Under the pieces are notes generated by a model. It worked only from the letters and a program-made list of their open reading frames with translations, had not been told where the DNA came from and ran no database searches. Source: Curvibacter cyanobacteriorum (GTDB taxonomy: Bacteria; Pseudomonadota; Gammaproteobacteria; Burkholderiales; Burkholderiaceae_C). Taken from it: a stretch of 64,000 nucleotides of DNA. This document shows, piece after piece, positions 1-8,613 of the stretch (its first letter is position 1; each line of letters starts with the position of its first letter). The stretch is taken from contig NZ_JAQSIP010000004.1 in assembly GCF_028649475.1 (NCBI RefSeq), positions 248,001-312,000 on the forward strand, read 5' to 3'. Position numbers and translations under genes: made by a program.

Positions 1-1002
1 GGTGGCCGTCAGCATCCAGCCAAAAATGCTCGCGGCGGCGACGATGAAGAGCACCGTGCTGGTGGTCTCCACGGTGTCGAGGCAGACCTTCACGAACATG
101 CGAAAGCGCAGCGTTCGGTACCAGGCAAAGCCCAGCACCATGGCCCACAGGCAGGCGGCGATGGCGCCTTCGGTGGGGGTGAAGATGCCCGTGGTCATGC
201 CACCAATCAGCAGCACCGGGGTCATGATGGGCAGCACGGCCTGGAAGTCGAACAGCTTGTCCGCCGCAAACAGCAGCAGCAAGGCGCCCAGCACCGTGGC
301 CTGGGCCGGCAGGCCGCCGTGGGTGACGGCCGCCCACACGGCCAGCGGCCAACCGATCACCACCGCGGTCTCGGCCAAGGCCTTGAAGACGCGCGGCCAT
401 TCGAACTTCACGTCGGCGCCCCAGCCGTTCTTGTGGGCGAAGTACGCCACCGTCACCATCATCGCCACGGCCATCAGCACACCGGGCAGGATGCCCGCCA
501 GGAACAGCGCGCCGACGCTGACGTTGGCCATCATGCCGTAGATCACAAAGGGCAGGCTGGGCGGGATGATGGGGCCCAGCGTGGCCGAGGCGGCGGTCAC
601 ACCGACCGCGAACTCGGTGCCGTAGCCGTGGTCCTTCATGGCCTTGATCTCGATCGTGCCCAGGCCCGCGGCGTCGGCGATGGCGGTGCCGCTCATGCCG
701 GCAAACACCACCGAGCCCACCACATTGACATGGCCCAGGCCGCCCTTGAGCCAGCCCACCAGGGCCAGTGCGTAGTTGTAGATGCGGTTGGTGATGCCGG
801 CGTTGTTCATCAGGTTGCCGGCGAGGATGAAGAAGGGCACGGCCAGCAGCGGAAAGCTGTCGATGCCGCTGACCATGCGGTGGATCACCACAAAGGGCGG
901 CAGGTTGCCGGTGAACAGGATGTAGACCAGCGAGGCGCCGGCCATGGCGATGGCCACGGGCAGTCCGCCCGCCATCATGAACAGGAAAATGATTTTCAAC
1001 AT
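1..1002 (-). CDS. dctM: TRAP transporter large permease (DctM family), 3' end cut by window edge
   Basis: This is the large membrane subunit of a tripartite ATP-independent periplasmic (TRAP) transporter, which couples uptake of an organic acid to an ion gradient across the inner membrane. About 334 codons are visible (usual family length about 425); the C-terminal quarter lies outside the window. The start MLKIIFLFMMAGG opens a hydrophobic helix, followed by the conserved stretch SGTAIADAAGLGTIEIKAM and the PIIPPS loop typical of DctM. It follows dctQ by 28 bases and must be in the same leftward operon as dctP and dctQ. The substrate cannot be read from this subunit; the neighbouring SDR and FAH-family genes suggest a sugar acid or related hydroxy acid. 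Confidence 0.93.
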   Translation of the reverse strand, partial: MLKIIFLFMMAGGLPVAIAMAGASLVYILFTGNLPPFVVIHRMVSGIDSFPLLAVPFFILAGNLMNNAGITNRIYNYALALVGWLKGGLGHVNVVGSVVFAGMSGTAIADAAGLGTIEIKAMKDHGYGTEFAVGVTAASATLGPIIPPSLPFVIYGMMANVSVGALFLAGILPGVLMAVAMMVTVAYFAHKNGWGADVKFEWPRVFKALAETAVVIGWPLAVWAAVTHGGLPAQATVLGALLLLFAADKLFDFQAVLPIMTPVLLIGGMTTGIFTPTEGAIAACLWAMVLGFAWYRTLRFRMFVKVCLDTVETTSTVLFIVAAASIFGWMLTAT

Positions 1003-1030
1003 GGGTGGGGTCCGGTGGGGGCGCTGGCGC

Positions 1031-1597
1031 TCAGCGCTCGGCCATGGTGGATTCGGGGCGTTCGAGGGCGCTGTAGCCACGCTGCCAGTGGATGCGCATC
1101 ACCCACACCGAGCGTGCGGCCATCGCCACAAAGCCCAGCAGGCAGACGCCATAGACGTAGTTCATGGGCAGCTCGACGACGGTCATCTTGTAGGTGTCCA
1201 TCTTCATCATCATCTGCACCGTCAGCACCGAGGCCGCGGCAAAGAAGGCGATGCGCACCACATCGACCAGCGTGGACAGCACCCGGCCGGCCCGCGCCGG
1301 CAGGTAGCGGAACAGGAAGTCCACCTGGATGTGGTTGTTCTTGGCGACGCCAATGGCCGCGCCGACAAACACGGTGCTCACCAGCAGGTAGCGCGCGATC
1401 TCCTCGGTCCAGGCCGCCGAGTCGTTGAGCACATAGCGGGTGATGAATTGGTACACCACGGTGGCGCCCAGGGCCCAGAAAAAGAGCAGGGCGAGCCAGG
1501 CTTCCCAAGGGGTGTCGGACAAGTCCACCTCATCGTCGGTGGTGTGGAAGGTGCCGTCGTCGCGCATCACGCGGGGGCCGGAATCCAGATCGTGCAT
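1031..1597 (-). CDS. dctQ: TRAP transporter small permease (DctQ family)
   Basis: This is the small, four-helix membrane subunit of the same TRAP transporter; it forms the membrane complex with DctM. The product is 188 aa, within the usual 160-220 aa. After a charged cytoplasmic N-terminus of about 30 residues come hydrophobic segments at roughly 33-52, 68-85, 108-130 and 146-165. The motif WTEEIARYLL, which is typical of DctQ proteins, lies at about residue 62. A stem-loop with a run of U separates it from dctP upstream, so the permease genes are probably expressed less than the binding protein. Confidence 0.93.
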   Translation of the reverse strand: MHDLDSGPRVMRDDGTFHTTDDEVDLSDTPWEAWLALLFFWALGATVVYQFITRYVLNDSAAWTEEIARYLLVSTVFVGAAIGVAKNNHIQVDFLFRYLPARAGRVLSTLVDVVRIAFFAAASVLTVQMMMKMDTYKMTVVELPMNYVYGVCLLGFVAMAARSVWVMRIHWQRGYSALERPESTMAER

Positions 1598-1647
1598 GGC
1601 AGTTCTTTGCAGCGGGGCCCGGGCAGGGCGCCCGGGCCGGGGGGAAC

Positions 1648-1677
1648 AAAAAGCGCCGCTCGCAATGGCTTCGGCGC
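1648..1677 (-). terminator. Partial terminator between dctP and dctQ
   Basis: Read leftward, GCGCCG (1677-1672) and CGGCGC (1658-1653) can pair around a 13-base loop, and five U follow at 1652-1648. The stem sits in the dctP-dctQ gap inside the operon. A leaky terminator here would give more binding protein than permease, a common arrangement in binding-protein transporters. The six-base stem is short, so the effect is inferred. Confidence 0.5.
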
Positions 1678-1706
1678 GGCGTGAGGCTCGGGCGCTGAGC
1701 GCGGGC

Positions 1707-2705
1707 TCAGCGGATGGCCTGGATGCGGTCCCAGTCTTTCTTGTCGTAGCCCATGGTGCTCATGTCGACGGCTTTCACGATGCGGTCGCGGAAGGCGTTC
1801 TTGTCGACTTCGACCACGTTGATCCCGCGCTTCTTGAAGTCGTCCACCAACTCGCCTTCGCGCTTCTGGATGTCCTTGCTGGCGTTGGCCGCGGCCTCTT
1901 GCATCACCTCGGTGAACAGCTTGCGCTCGTTCTCGTTGAGGGTGTTCCAGACATGGGGCGCGATCTGCGTGATCAGGGAGTCGTTGATGTGGCCGGTCAG
2001 GATGATGTTCTTCTGCACCTCAAAGAACTTCTTCGCCTCGATGGTCGGCAGCGGGTTCTCCTGGGCGTCGACGGTGCCGTTCTGCAGCGCCAGGTAGACC
2101 TCGGCAAAGGCGATCGGCGTCGGGTTGGCGCCGCAGGCGCGCGGCAGCGCCATGTAGGCGGGCACGTCGGGCACGCGCATCTTCAGGCCCTTCATGTCGT
2201 CGCAGGTCTTGAACAGCTTGTTGCTGGTCGAGTGGCGGGCGCCGTAATAGGTGACCGCGGTGACCTGGATGCCGGTCTTGGCCTTGTAGCCGTCGGCAAG
2301 CTCTTTGAACACATCGCTCTTGGCGTACTTGAGCAGGTGGTCGGCGTCGCGGAAGGTGTAGGGGTAGTAGCCCACGCCAATGCGCGGGAAGCTGCGTGAC
2401 GCAAACGAGGCGCCCGAGATGATGATGTCCACCGTGCCCAGTTGCAGGCCCTGGTTGATGTCGCTCTCCTTGCCCAGTGTGGAGGCGGGGAAGACCTGGA
2501 TCTCGAACTTGCCGTTGCTGCGCTTCTTGATTTCGTCACCGGCCCAGACCGACCACTTGTGGTATGGCTCGGAGGTCTCGTAGACGTGGGCCCATTTGAG
2601 CTTGGTCTGGGCTTGTGCCAGGGCTGGCGCGCCGAGCACACCGGCCATCAGAAGGCTGGCGGCCAGGTTGTGCAGGCTGCGGCGGGGAAGGGTCAGTCGG
2701 TTCAT
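1707..2705 (-). CDS. dctP: TRAP transporter solute-binding protein (DctP family)
   Basis: This is the periplasmic substrate-binding subunit of the TRAP system. The product is 332 aa from the ATG at 2705, chosen because GGAG lies just upstream and because it begins a clean signal peptide (MNRLTLPRRSLHNLAAS, hydrophobic core, then ALAQAQ) with cleavage near residue 30. The reading frame extends further upstream, but that stretch has no signal sequence and runs into the regulator. Family features include the WAHVYETSEPYH start of the mature protein, the conserved arginine region LKMRVPDVP that usually pairs with the ligand carboxylate, and AEVYLALQNGTVDAQENP. The substrate is unknown. It is first in the dctP-dctQ-dctM operon, next to a GntR regulator. 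Confidence 0.95.
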   Translation of the reverse strand: MNRLTLPRRSLHNLAASLLMAGVLGAPALAQAQTKLKWAHVYETSEPYHKWSVWAGDEIKKRSNGKFEIQVFPASTLGKESDINQGLQLGTVDIIISGASFASRSFPRIGVGYYPYTFRDADHLLKYAKSDVFKELADGYKAKTGIQVTAVTYYGARHSTSNKLFKTCDDMKGLKMRVPDVPAYMALPRACGANPTPIAFAEVYLALQNGTVDAQENPLPTIEAKKFFEVQKNIILTGHINDSLITQIAPHVWNTLNENERKLFTEVMQEAAANASKDIQKREGELVDDFKKRGINVVEVDKNAFRDRIVKAVDMSTMGYDKKDWDRIQAIR

Positions 2706-2799
2706 GTTGTCTCCTGTCGTTGTCGTTGAGGTGTCAATCGGTCGGGTCTTTGTCAACTTGTCCTGCCGCGCCTGCCCCCAGGTCACGGGGTCGGGCGGC

Positions 2800-3546
2800 T
2801 CAGCCGCTGCCCGATCGTTTGGCCTGGCGCCAACTGGCGCTGAAGCGGCTGTGCGAGTTGTCCATGTGCCGCTGCATGGCGGCGCGGGCTGCGGGTCCGT
2901 CGTGCGCCGCAATCGCCTGGTAAATGGCTTCGTGTTCCTCGATGGCGGCGCGCCATGAGGGCAGGGTCTCAAAGTAGCCGCCGAGGCGCTCGAACAGCGG
3001 GCCGCGGCGTGAGTCCCAGAAATGGTGGATGGTCTCGATCAGCACCATGTTGTCGCAGGCCTCGACGATGGCCGAATGGAAGGCGCGGTCGCCGTCGAGC
3101 GGCATCACGCCCTGGTTGGCCGCGGTGTTCATGGCCTCGATCGCCTGGCGCATGGCGCTCAGGTGCTGGCGTTTGGCCTGCACCGCGGCGATGGCGGCGA
3201 TCTCGCCTTCCACCACGCGGCGGGCGCGGATCAACTCGAGGGGGCCCCACTCGGTGGGCGCGATCTGCACCGTGGCCGGGCCACCGACCACGGGCAAGCG
3301 GGCCAGCACATAGACGCCCGAGCCGGTGCGCACCTCGACCCAGCCTTCGACCTCGAGCGCGATCAAGGCCTCGCGCACCGAGGGGCGGCTGACCCCCAGC
3401 TGGCGGGCCAGGTCGCGCTCGGCCGGCAGGCGCGAGCCGGGCGCGAATTCGCCCTGCTCGATCAGGCCGCGCAACTGCTCGGCGATCTGGCGGTAAAGGC
3501 GTTTGGGTTCAACGGACTGGATGGGCACGGAAGACGGATCTCGCAA
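2800..3546 (-). CDS. GntR-family regulator with FCD ligand-binding domain
   Basis: A transcription factor of the FadR/FCD branch of GntR, 248 aa. The winged helix occupies about residues 15-80 (YRQIAEQLRGLIEQGEF, then SRLPAERDLARQLGVSRPSVREAL). The FCD domain follows, with metal-ligand-type residues in DRAFHSAIVEAC and a C-terminal H-x3-H pattern (AAMQRHMDNSH). Such proteins usually repress catabolic operons until an organic acid binds. It is transcribed in the same direction as dctPQM and divergently from the SDR-FAH pair. The inverted repeat at 3603-3613 between the two transcription units is a natural operator for it. Confidence 0.92.
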   Translation of the reverse strand: MRDPSSVPIQSVEPKRLYRQIAEQLRGLIEQGEFAPGSRLPAERDLARQLGVSRPSVREALIALEVEGWVEVRTGSGVYVLARLPVVGGPATVQIAPTEWGPLELIRARRVVEGEIAAIAAVQAKRQHLSAMRQAIEAMNTAANQGVMPLDGDRAFHSAIVEACDNMVLIETIHHFWDSRRGPLFERLGGYFETLPSWRAAIEEHEAIYQAIAAHDGPAARAAMQRHMDNSHSRFSASWRQAKRSGSG

Positions 3547-3602
3547 AAACAGAGGGGCTCAGACCGGGGCATCGCACTCAGGGTTATTCATAAGTGGCCA
3601 AG

Positions 3603-3613
3603 TGGTCAGACCA
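3603..3613. promoter_or_regulatory. Candidate operator for the adjacent GntR regulator
   Basis: TGGTC-A-GACCA is an exact 11-base inverted repeat in the gap between the GntR gene and the divergent SDR gene. FCD-type GntR proteins characteristically bind TGGT-Nx-ACCA palindromes (PdhR and LldR sites have this core). Its position would let one bound dimer control both directions. Binding by this regulator is inferred. Confidence 0.6.
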
Positions 3614-3705
3614 ATTCAGAATGCCACGGAAGACCGCAGGCCCCATCAGGCAAAACCCTGAATCGCGGGGCGCTGAGGGCCCAGATGGCGTTCAATGGAG
3701 ATGGC

Positions 3706-4440
3706 ATGAGACTCAAAGGAAAGACCGCGCTGGTCACCGCCGCCGGTCAGGGCATTGGCCGGGCGGCCGCGCTGGCGCTGGCGGCCGAGGGGGCCGAGGT
3801 GTGGGCCACCGACCTCAACACCGATTTGCTGGCCGCCTACCAAGGGGTGCCCCGGGTGCACACCCGCCGCCTCGACGTGCTGGACAAGGCCGCCATCCAG
3901 GCGCTGGTGGCCGAGTTGCCGCGCCTTGATGTGCTGTTCAACTGCGCGGGCTTTGTGCACAGTGGCACGGTTCTGCAGGCCAGCGACGCCGACTGGGATT
4001 TCGCCTTCAACCTCAATGCGCGGGCGCAGTTCTGGACCGTGCAGGCGGCCCTGCCGCGCATGTTGGCGCAAGGTGGGGGCAGCATCATCAACATGGCCAG
4101 CGTGTGCAGCAGCATCAAGGGCCTGCCCAACCGGTTCATCTACGGAGCCTCCAAGGCGGCGGTGATCGGCCTGACCAAAAGCGTGGCGGCCGACTTTGTC
4201 GGTCAGGGGGTGCGCTGCAACGCGGTCTGCCCCGGCACGGTGGACACCCCGTCGTTGCAAGACCGCATCAATGCCAACGAAGACCCCGTGGCGGCGCGTC
4301 AGGCCTTCATTGGGCGCCAGCCCATGGGGCGGCTCGCGCAGGCGCATGAGATCGCGCCGCTGGTGGTGTTCCTGGCCAGCGATGAGTCGGCCTTTGTCAC
4401 GGGCCAGGCCTACGCGATCGACGGCGGCATCACCCTCTGA
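3706..4440 (+). CDS. Short-chain dehydrogenase, probably acting on a deoxy sugar acid
   Basis: A classical SDR oxidoreductase, 244 aa. The start is the ATG at 3706, with GGAG at 3697-3700 and a family-type N-terminus (MRLKGKTALVTAAGQGIGRA). The Rossmann motif TAAGQGIG is at residues 10-17, the NCAG motif near residue 84, the catalytic Ser in NMASV and the YGASK Tyr/Lys pair near residue 149. The C-terminus INGG-type DGGITL is typical. The next gene is an FAH-family hydrolase. In the non-phosphorylative L-fucose/L-rhamnose pathways an SDR of this kind oxidises 2-keto-3-deoxy acids and an FAH-family enzyme cleaves the diketo product. That substrate is inferred, since no dehydratase or aldolase is present here. 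Confidence 0.9.
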   Translation: MRLKGKTALVTAAGQGIGRAAALALAAEGAEVWATDLNTDLLAAYQGVPRVHTRRLDVLDKAAIQALVAELPRLDVLFNCAGFVHSGTVLQASDADWDFAFNLNARAQFWTVQAALPRMLAQGGGSIINMASVCSSIKGLPNRFIYGASKAAVIGLTKSVAADFVGQGVRCNAVCPGTVDTPSLQDRINANEDPVAARQAFIGRQPMGRLAQAHEIAPLVVFLASDESAFVTGQAYAIDGGITL

Positions 4441-4585
4441 CACCCGCGCGGCCTGCTGCCGCCACCCGCGCCCCGCGACGGGCATGGCCCGGGCCCTGCG
4501 GTGTGGGACACGCTTTGTCCATAATGCCCTCCGTGCGCCCGCCGGTCGCCATCCGGCCCGGCCGCTCCCAACCTGAAAGGACCTC

Positions 4586-5449
4586 ATGAAACTCGTACGT
4601 TATGGCAAGCCTGGCCAGGAGAAGCCCGGCCTGATCGATGCCCAAGGCAAGCTGCGCGATTTGAGCGCGGTGGTGAAGGACGTGGGTCCTGAGCAACTCA
4701 GCGATGCCGCCCTGGCCAAGCTGGCCAAGGTCAATGTGGAGAAGCTGCCCCTGGTGCGCGGCAAGCCGCGTTTTGGCACGCCGGTGGCGGGCACGCGCAA
4801 GTTCATCGCGATCGGCCTGAACTACGCCGATCACGCTGCCGAGTCGGGCCTGCCGATCCCGCAGGAACCGGTGGTCTTCACCAAGGCCATCAGCTGCATC
4901 CAGGGCCCGAACGACCCGGTCATGCTGCCCAAGGGCTCGAAGAAGACCGACTGGGAAGTCGAGTTGGGCGTGGTGATCGGCAAGCGGGCGCGTTACATCA
5001 CGCAAAAGGACGCGCTGTCCCATGTGGCCGGCTATGTGACCATCAACGACGTCAGCGAACGCGAGTTCCAGATCGAGCGCGGCGGCACCTGGGACAAGGG
5101 CAAGGGTTGCGACACTTTCGGCCCCATCGGCCCCTGGCTGGTGACCCGCGATGAAGTGCCCAACCCGCAGAAGTTGAGCATGTGGCTCGACGTGAACGGC
5201 CAGCGCATGCAGACCGGCAACACCAAGACCATGATCTTCAGCGTGGCCAAGATCGTCAGCTACCTGAGCCAGTTCATGACCCTGGAGCCGGGCGACATCA
5301 TCACCACCGGCACCCCGCCGGGCGTGGGCATGGGCATCAAGAAGGACGGCCAACCCGCGCCGGTGTACCTCAAGAAGGGCGATGTCGTGACCCTGGGCAT
5401 CGAAGGCCTGGGCGAGCAGCGCCAGGAAGTGGTGCCGTTCAAGCTGTGA
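4586..5449 (+). CDS. Fumarylacetoacetate hydrolase family protein (2,4-diketo-acid hydrolase type)
   Basis: A member of the FAH superfamily, 287 aa, which hydrolyses C-C bonds of diketo acids or decarboxylates related compounds using a divalent metal. AAGGA precedes the ATG. The N-terminal domain (residues 1-65) is followed by the FAH fold: GLNYADHAAESG near residue 75, metal-ligand acidic residues in DWEVELGVVIG near 117-127, and TTGTPPGVGMG near 240-250. The family is often called ureidoglycolate lyase in automatic annotation, but there is no purine context here. Pairing with the SDR upstream (145-base gap, same strand) and the TRAP importer supports a role in 2,4-diketo-3-deoxy sugar acid breakdown. 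Confidence 0.88.
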   Translation: MKLVRYGKPGQEKPGLIDAQGKLRDLSAVVKDVGPEQLSDAALAKLAKVNVEKLPLVRGKPRFGTPVAGTRKFIAIGLNYADHAAESGLPIPQEPVVFTKAISCIQGPNDPVMLPKGSKKTDWEVELGVVIGKRARYITQKDALSHVAGYVTINDVSEREFQIERGGTWDKGKGCDTFGPIGPWLVTRDEVPNPQKLSMWLDVNGQRMQTGNTKTMIFSVAKIVSYLSQFMTLEPGDIITTGTPPGVGMGIKKDGQPAPVYLKKGDVVTLGIEGLGEQRQEVVPFKL

Positions 5450-5547
5450 GGCGACCAGCCGGGCCGGCCACCGGCCCGGTGACGGGGCGCCGGCCCCGCC
5501 AAGGCGCCATCACGGCGGCGCTGCGCCCGGCCTGACCCCACCCCGCG

Positions 5548-5572
5548 GGGCCCTCGTGCAGGGCCCTTTTTT
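5548..5572 (+). terminator. Rho-independent terminator after the SDR-FAH genes
   Basis: GGGCCCT (5548-5554) pairs with AGGGCCC (5560-5566) around a five-base loop and is followed by six T. It sits about 100 bases past the FAH stop codon, before the convergent Bug gene. Confidence 0.8.
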
Positions 5573-5652
5573 GGGCGCGCGGGCGACCCGTGGCTGGGCC
5601 GCGCGGCCCGGGCAGGTCTTGGTTGGGTCTTGTGGTGGGTTTCGCTCGGGCC

Positions 5653-6648
5653 TCAGTCGAGCGTCACGCCGGAGTTCTTCACCAGCTTGCCCAGGCGCAC
5701 GGTCTCGGTGCGGATCAGCTCGCCGAACTGGGCGGCACTGCCCGCCACCACCGGGGTCCCGATGGCCTCCCACTTCTTGCGGAACTCGGGCTGCGCAAAG
5801 ATCGCGTTCAAGGTGCTGTTGAGCTTGTCGACAATGGCCGGCGGCGTGCCGCTGCGCATCGCGATGCCGTGCCAACCCGTGAACTCATAGCCCGGCATGC
5901 CGGCCTCGGCCATGGTCGGGACATCAGGCAGCGCGGGCACGCGCTTGGCGCTGGTCACGGCCAGGGGGGTCAGCTTGCCCGACTGGATGTAGGGCAGCGA
6001 GCTGCCCAGGATGTCGAACATCACATTCACCTGCCCACCCAGCACATCGTTGAGCGCCGGGCCGGCGCCGCGGTAGGGGATGTGCGGCATCTTCAGGTCC
6101 TGCAGGCTGTTGAACAGCTCACCGGCCAGGTGCTGCGGTGTGCCATTGCCCGCCGAGGCAAAGCTCAGGTCCTGGCGCTTGTTGTCCTTGAGCGCCGCGA
6201 CCAACTCTTTGAGCGACTTGATGCCGGTCTTGGGGTTCACCTCCAGCACCAGCGGGAAGGACGACAACTGGATCACCGGCACCAAATCGGTCTGCGGGTT
6301 GAAGGTCATGCTGCGGTAGAGCGTGGGGTTGACGGCCATCGGACCGCTGGCCGCCAGCAGCAGGGTGTAGCCGTCGGCCGGTGCTTGCTTGGCCACCTCG
6401 GCGCTGCCCAGGTTGCCACCGGCGCCGCCCTTGTTGTCCACCATCACCGTCACCCCGAGCTTGGTTTGCAGCTCGCCCTGCAGCAGGCGCGCCATCAGGT
6501 CCGTGGGGCCGCCGGGCGGGTAGGGCACCACGAAGCGGATGGTCTTGTTGGGCCAGGCGTCCTGGGCCTGCGAGGGGGCCGCGCTCAGGGCCGCGACGGC
6601 GCTCAGGGCACTGGCCAGCAGGGTGCGAATGAATTGTTGTCTTTGCAT
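5653..6648 (-). CDS. Bug-type periplasmic solute-binding protein (TctC family)
   Basis: A 331-aa tripartite tricarboxylate transporter receptor, the large Bug family expanded in Burkholderiales; most members bind small carboxylates or amides. The ATG at 6648 is preceded by GGAG and gives a signal peptide MQRQQFIRTLLASALSAV ending near AQA. The mature protein starts with the family hallmark WPNKTIRFVVPYPPGGPTD and contains the NKGGAGGN ligand loop and YRGAGPALNDVLGGQV. No tctA/tctB permease genes are beside it, which is usual for orphan Bug proteins. It is the last gene of the operon with the beta-keto acid cleavage enzyme, so it probably captures that pathway's substrate or a precursor. Confidence 0.93.
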   Translation of the reverse strand: MQRQQFIRTLLASALSAVAALSAAPSQAQDAWPNKTIRFVVPYPPGGPTDLMARLLQGELQTKLGVTVMVDNKGGAGGNLGSAEVAKQAPADGYTLLLAASGPMAVNPTLYRSMTFNPQTDLVPVIQLSSFPLVLEVNPKTGIKSLKELVAALKDNKRQDLSFASAGNGTPQHLAGELFNSLQDLKMPHIPYRGAGPALNDVLGGQVNVMFDILGSSLPYIQSGKLTPLAVTSAKRVPALPDVPTMAEAGMPGYEFTGWHGIAMRSGTPPAIVDKLNSTLNAIFAQPEFRKKWEAIGTPVVAGSAAQFGELIRTETVRLGKLVKNSGVTLD

Positions 6649-6697
6649 GGTTGTCTCCGGGGGGCTGGGGCTGAAAAAATGGGGTGGCGGCGCGGGC

Positions 6698-7516
6698 TCA
6701 GCCGCCGAAGCGCTCGCGGATGTGGCGCGCAGTGGCCAGCGGTCGGCCCAGGCTGGCCGCGGCTTCGGCCGCTTGCGCCACCAGGGCCCCGTTGTGCGGT
6801 GCCCGGCTGCCATCCTTGAGCTGGAGGTTGTTCTCGAAGCCCACGCGCACATGGCCGCCGAGCGCGGCCGCGGCGGTCACGCAGGCGTGTTCGGTGGCCC
6901 CAAAGGCGCACACCGCCCAGGGTTCGGGGCCGCTGTGGGCGTGCACAAAGGGCACCAGGTCCAGCGGGCTGGAGGTCTGGCCAGCGGTGTAGCGGCCCAG
7001 CACAAAGAGCAGGAACCAGGGCGCATCGGGCACCACGCCGCGCGCGCGCAGCGACTGCCAGCGTTGCAGGTCGGCCACGTCGTAGAGGATGACCTGGGTC
7101 ATGACCCGCTCGCGCGCCAGCCAGGCGAAGAAGTCCGCCAGACCGGCCTCACCGATCTCGGGTTGGTCCAGCTCGCGCAGCCCCACCGACACAGCTTCGG
7201 GGCGCAGGGTGCGCACCATCGCGATCTGGGCCGGCGCATGGTAGGTGCGGGCGGCTTCGCTGGTGACTTGCAGCACCATCTGGTCGCCCACAGCGGCCTT
7301 GACCGCGCTCAGCGCGTCGCGGTAACCCTGCACGTCCAGGCTGTGGTGGCCCGCGGCGTCGCGGATGTGCAGGTGCAGCATGGCGGCGCCGGCGTCCAGG
7401 CACTGGCGTGCGGTCTGCGCCAGGCTGCTGGGGGTGAGGGGCAGCGCCGGGTGGTCGCTCAGTTGCTTGTAGGCGCCATTGGGGGCGCTGGTGATGATCA
7501 GGGGCGTGGTGGGCAT
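6698..7516 (-). CDS. Beta-keto acid cleavage enzyme (BKACE, DUF849 family)
   Basis: A 272-aa TIM-barrel protein of the BKACE family. Characterised members condense a beta-keto acid with acetyl-CoA and split it, giving acetoacetate and a new CoA ester; the best known is 3-keto-5-aminohexanoate cleavage enzyme. Visible family features are the start PLIITSAPNGA, the zinc-ligand pair in MLHLHIRD, the SVGLREL strand, and VGFENNLQLKDG near the C-terminus. The substrate class depends on pocket residues I cannot assign. It lies 46 bases downstream of a hydroxyacyl-CoA-type dehydrogenase, which could supply the beta-keto acid, and 49 bases upstream of the Bug gene. Confidence 0.9.
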   Translation of the reverse strand: MPTTPLIITSAPNGAYKQLSDHPALPLTPSSLAQTARQCLDAGAAMLHLHIRDAAGHHSLDVQGYRDALSAVKAAVGDQMVLQVTSEAARTYHAPAQIAMVRTLRPEAVSVGLRELDQPEIGEAGLADFFAWLARERVMTQVILYDVADLQRWQSLRARGVVPDAPWFLLFVLGRYTAGQTSSPLDLVPFVHAHSGPEPWAVCAFGATEHACVTAAAALGGHVRVGFENNLQLKDGSRAPHNGALVAQAAEAAASLGRPLATARHIRERFGG

Positions 7517-7562
7517 GGGGTGGTCCTGGGGCAGTGGGGCGGTGGGCCGGACGGGGTGGGGC

Positions 7563-8519
7563 TCAGTCGCGTTCGATGGGCGGCAGCTCGGCGGCCAGCA
7601 GGCTCAGGCCCTGCTGCAGCAGGGTGTCGTAGCGCTGGCGCTCGGCCAGCCGGCGCTCCTCGGGCCAGTCGTAAAAGCCGCCACCGGTCTTCATGCCCAG
7701 TCGGCCTGCGGCCACCCGTTCGCTGAGCGCGCGTGCCGGGCTCGTGTTGGCGGCCAGCGAGGGGTACATGGTGGCGGCCGCGGCGCAGTGCACGTCCAGG
7801 CCCGCATGGTCGCGCTGCATGACCGGGCCGGCCGCGAGGTAGCGAAAACCAAAACCAAAGCGCACCGCGGCGTCCACGTCCTCGGGGGTGGCCACGCCTT
7901 CGTCGATCATGGCAAAGGCCTCTCGGGCCAGCGCGTGCTGCAGGCGATTGGCCAGGAAGCCCGGCTTGTCTTTGCGCACCCGCACCGGCACGCTGCCACA
8001 GCCCCGCATGAAGCTGCACAGGCGCTCGGCCTGGGCTTCGTCGGTGTGCGGGCCTTGCACCACCTCGACCAGTGGCACCAGGTGGGCCGGCATGAAAAAG
8101 TGCAGTCCCAACATGCGCTCGGCGCTGGGCAGGCCCTCGGCGATGGCGCTGATCGGGAAGCTGGAGCTGTTGCTGGTCAGCACGCAGTGGGCCGGGGCGT
8201 GTTGCAGCAACTCGGCGAACAGGGCCTGCTTGAGGGCCAGCTGCTCGGGGATGCATTCGATCACCAGCACCACGTCGTCCCAGTGCACGTCGGCCAGGCT
8301 GGCCACGCCTTGCACGCGGTCGGCGCGCGCCCCCAGGCCCAGCGGGGTCAGGCCCTGGCGCACCCGCACGGGCAGCGCGGCGCGCTGGGCTTCATGGGGG
8401 TCGGTGACGGTGACACGGCATCCGCCACGGGCCAGCACGGTGGCGACATCGGCGCCCATGGTGCCCGCGCCAATGACGACGGCGTGGGTGTGGCGGGGGT
8501 GTTCAGGCAGCAAGTTCAA
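7563..8519 (-). CDS. 3-hydroxyacyl-CoA dehydrogenase-like enzyme (beta-hydroxy acid oxidation), TTG start
   Basis: An NAD-dependent dehydrogenase of the 3-hydroxyacyl-CoA/L-carnitine dehydrogenase family, 318 aa. No ATG fits; I chose the TTG at 8519 because GAGGA stands seven bases upstream and the Rossmann motif VVIGAGTMGADVA begins about 12 residues in. The catalytic histidine is in the LGLHFFMPAHLVPLVEVV motif (family: HFFNP) and a conserved Ser/Asn pair is in LTSNSSSFP. The C-terminal domain carries KPGFLANRLQHALAREAF. Together with the downstream BKACE gene it resembles carnitine-type catabolism, where a beta-hydroxy acid is oxidised and the keto product cleaved. The true substrate is unknown. 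Confidence 0.88.
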   Translation of the reverse strand: MNLLPEHPRHTHAVVIGAGTMGADVATVLARGGCRVTVTDPHEAQRAALPVRVRQGLTPLGLGARADRVQGVASLADVHWDDVVLVIECIPEQLALKQALFAELLQHAPAHCVLTSNSSSFPISAIAEGLPSAERMLGLHFFMPAHLVPLVEVVQGPHTDEAQAERLCSFMRGCGSVPVRVRKDKPGFLANRLQHALAREAFAMIDEGVATPEDVDAAVRFGFGFRYLAAGPVMQRDHAGLDVHCAAAATMYPSLAANTSPARALSERVAAGRLGMKTGGGFYDWPEERRLAERQRYDTLLQQGLSLLAAELPPIERD

Positions 8520-8613
8520 GGCAAGGTCCTCGGTCAAATTCAGCAGAGATGGGCGCAGTCTAGGAAGCCGCCATTGCACCGTCCAGACGATTTTTTCAAT
8601 AAACTGATCGGCT

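Noticed and set aside
2706..2972. A longer N-terminus for the TRAP binding protein
   Set aside because: It would bury the signal peptide and run into the GntR gene; the ATG at 2705 has a good ribosome site.
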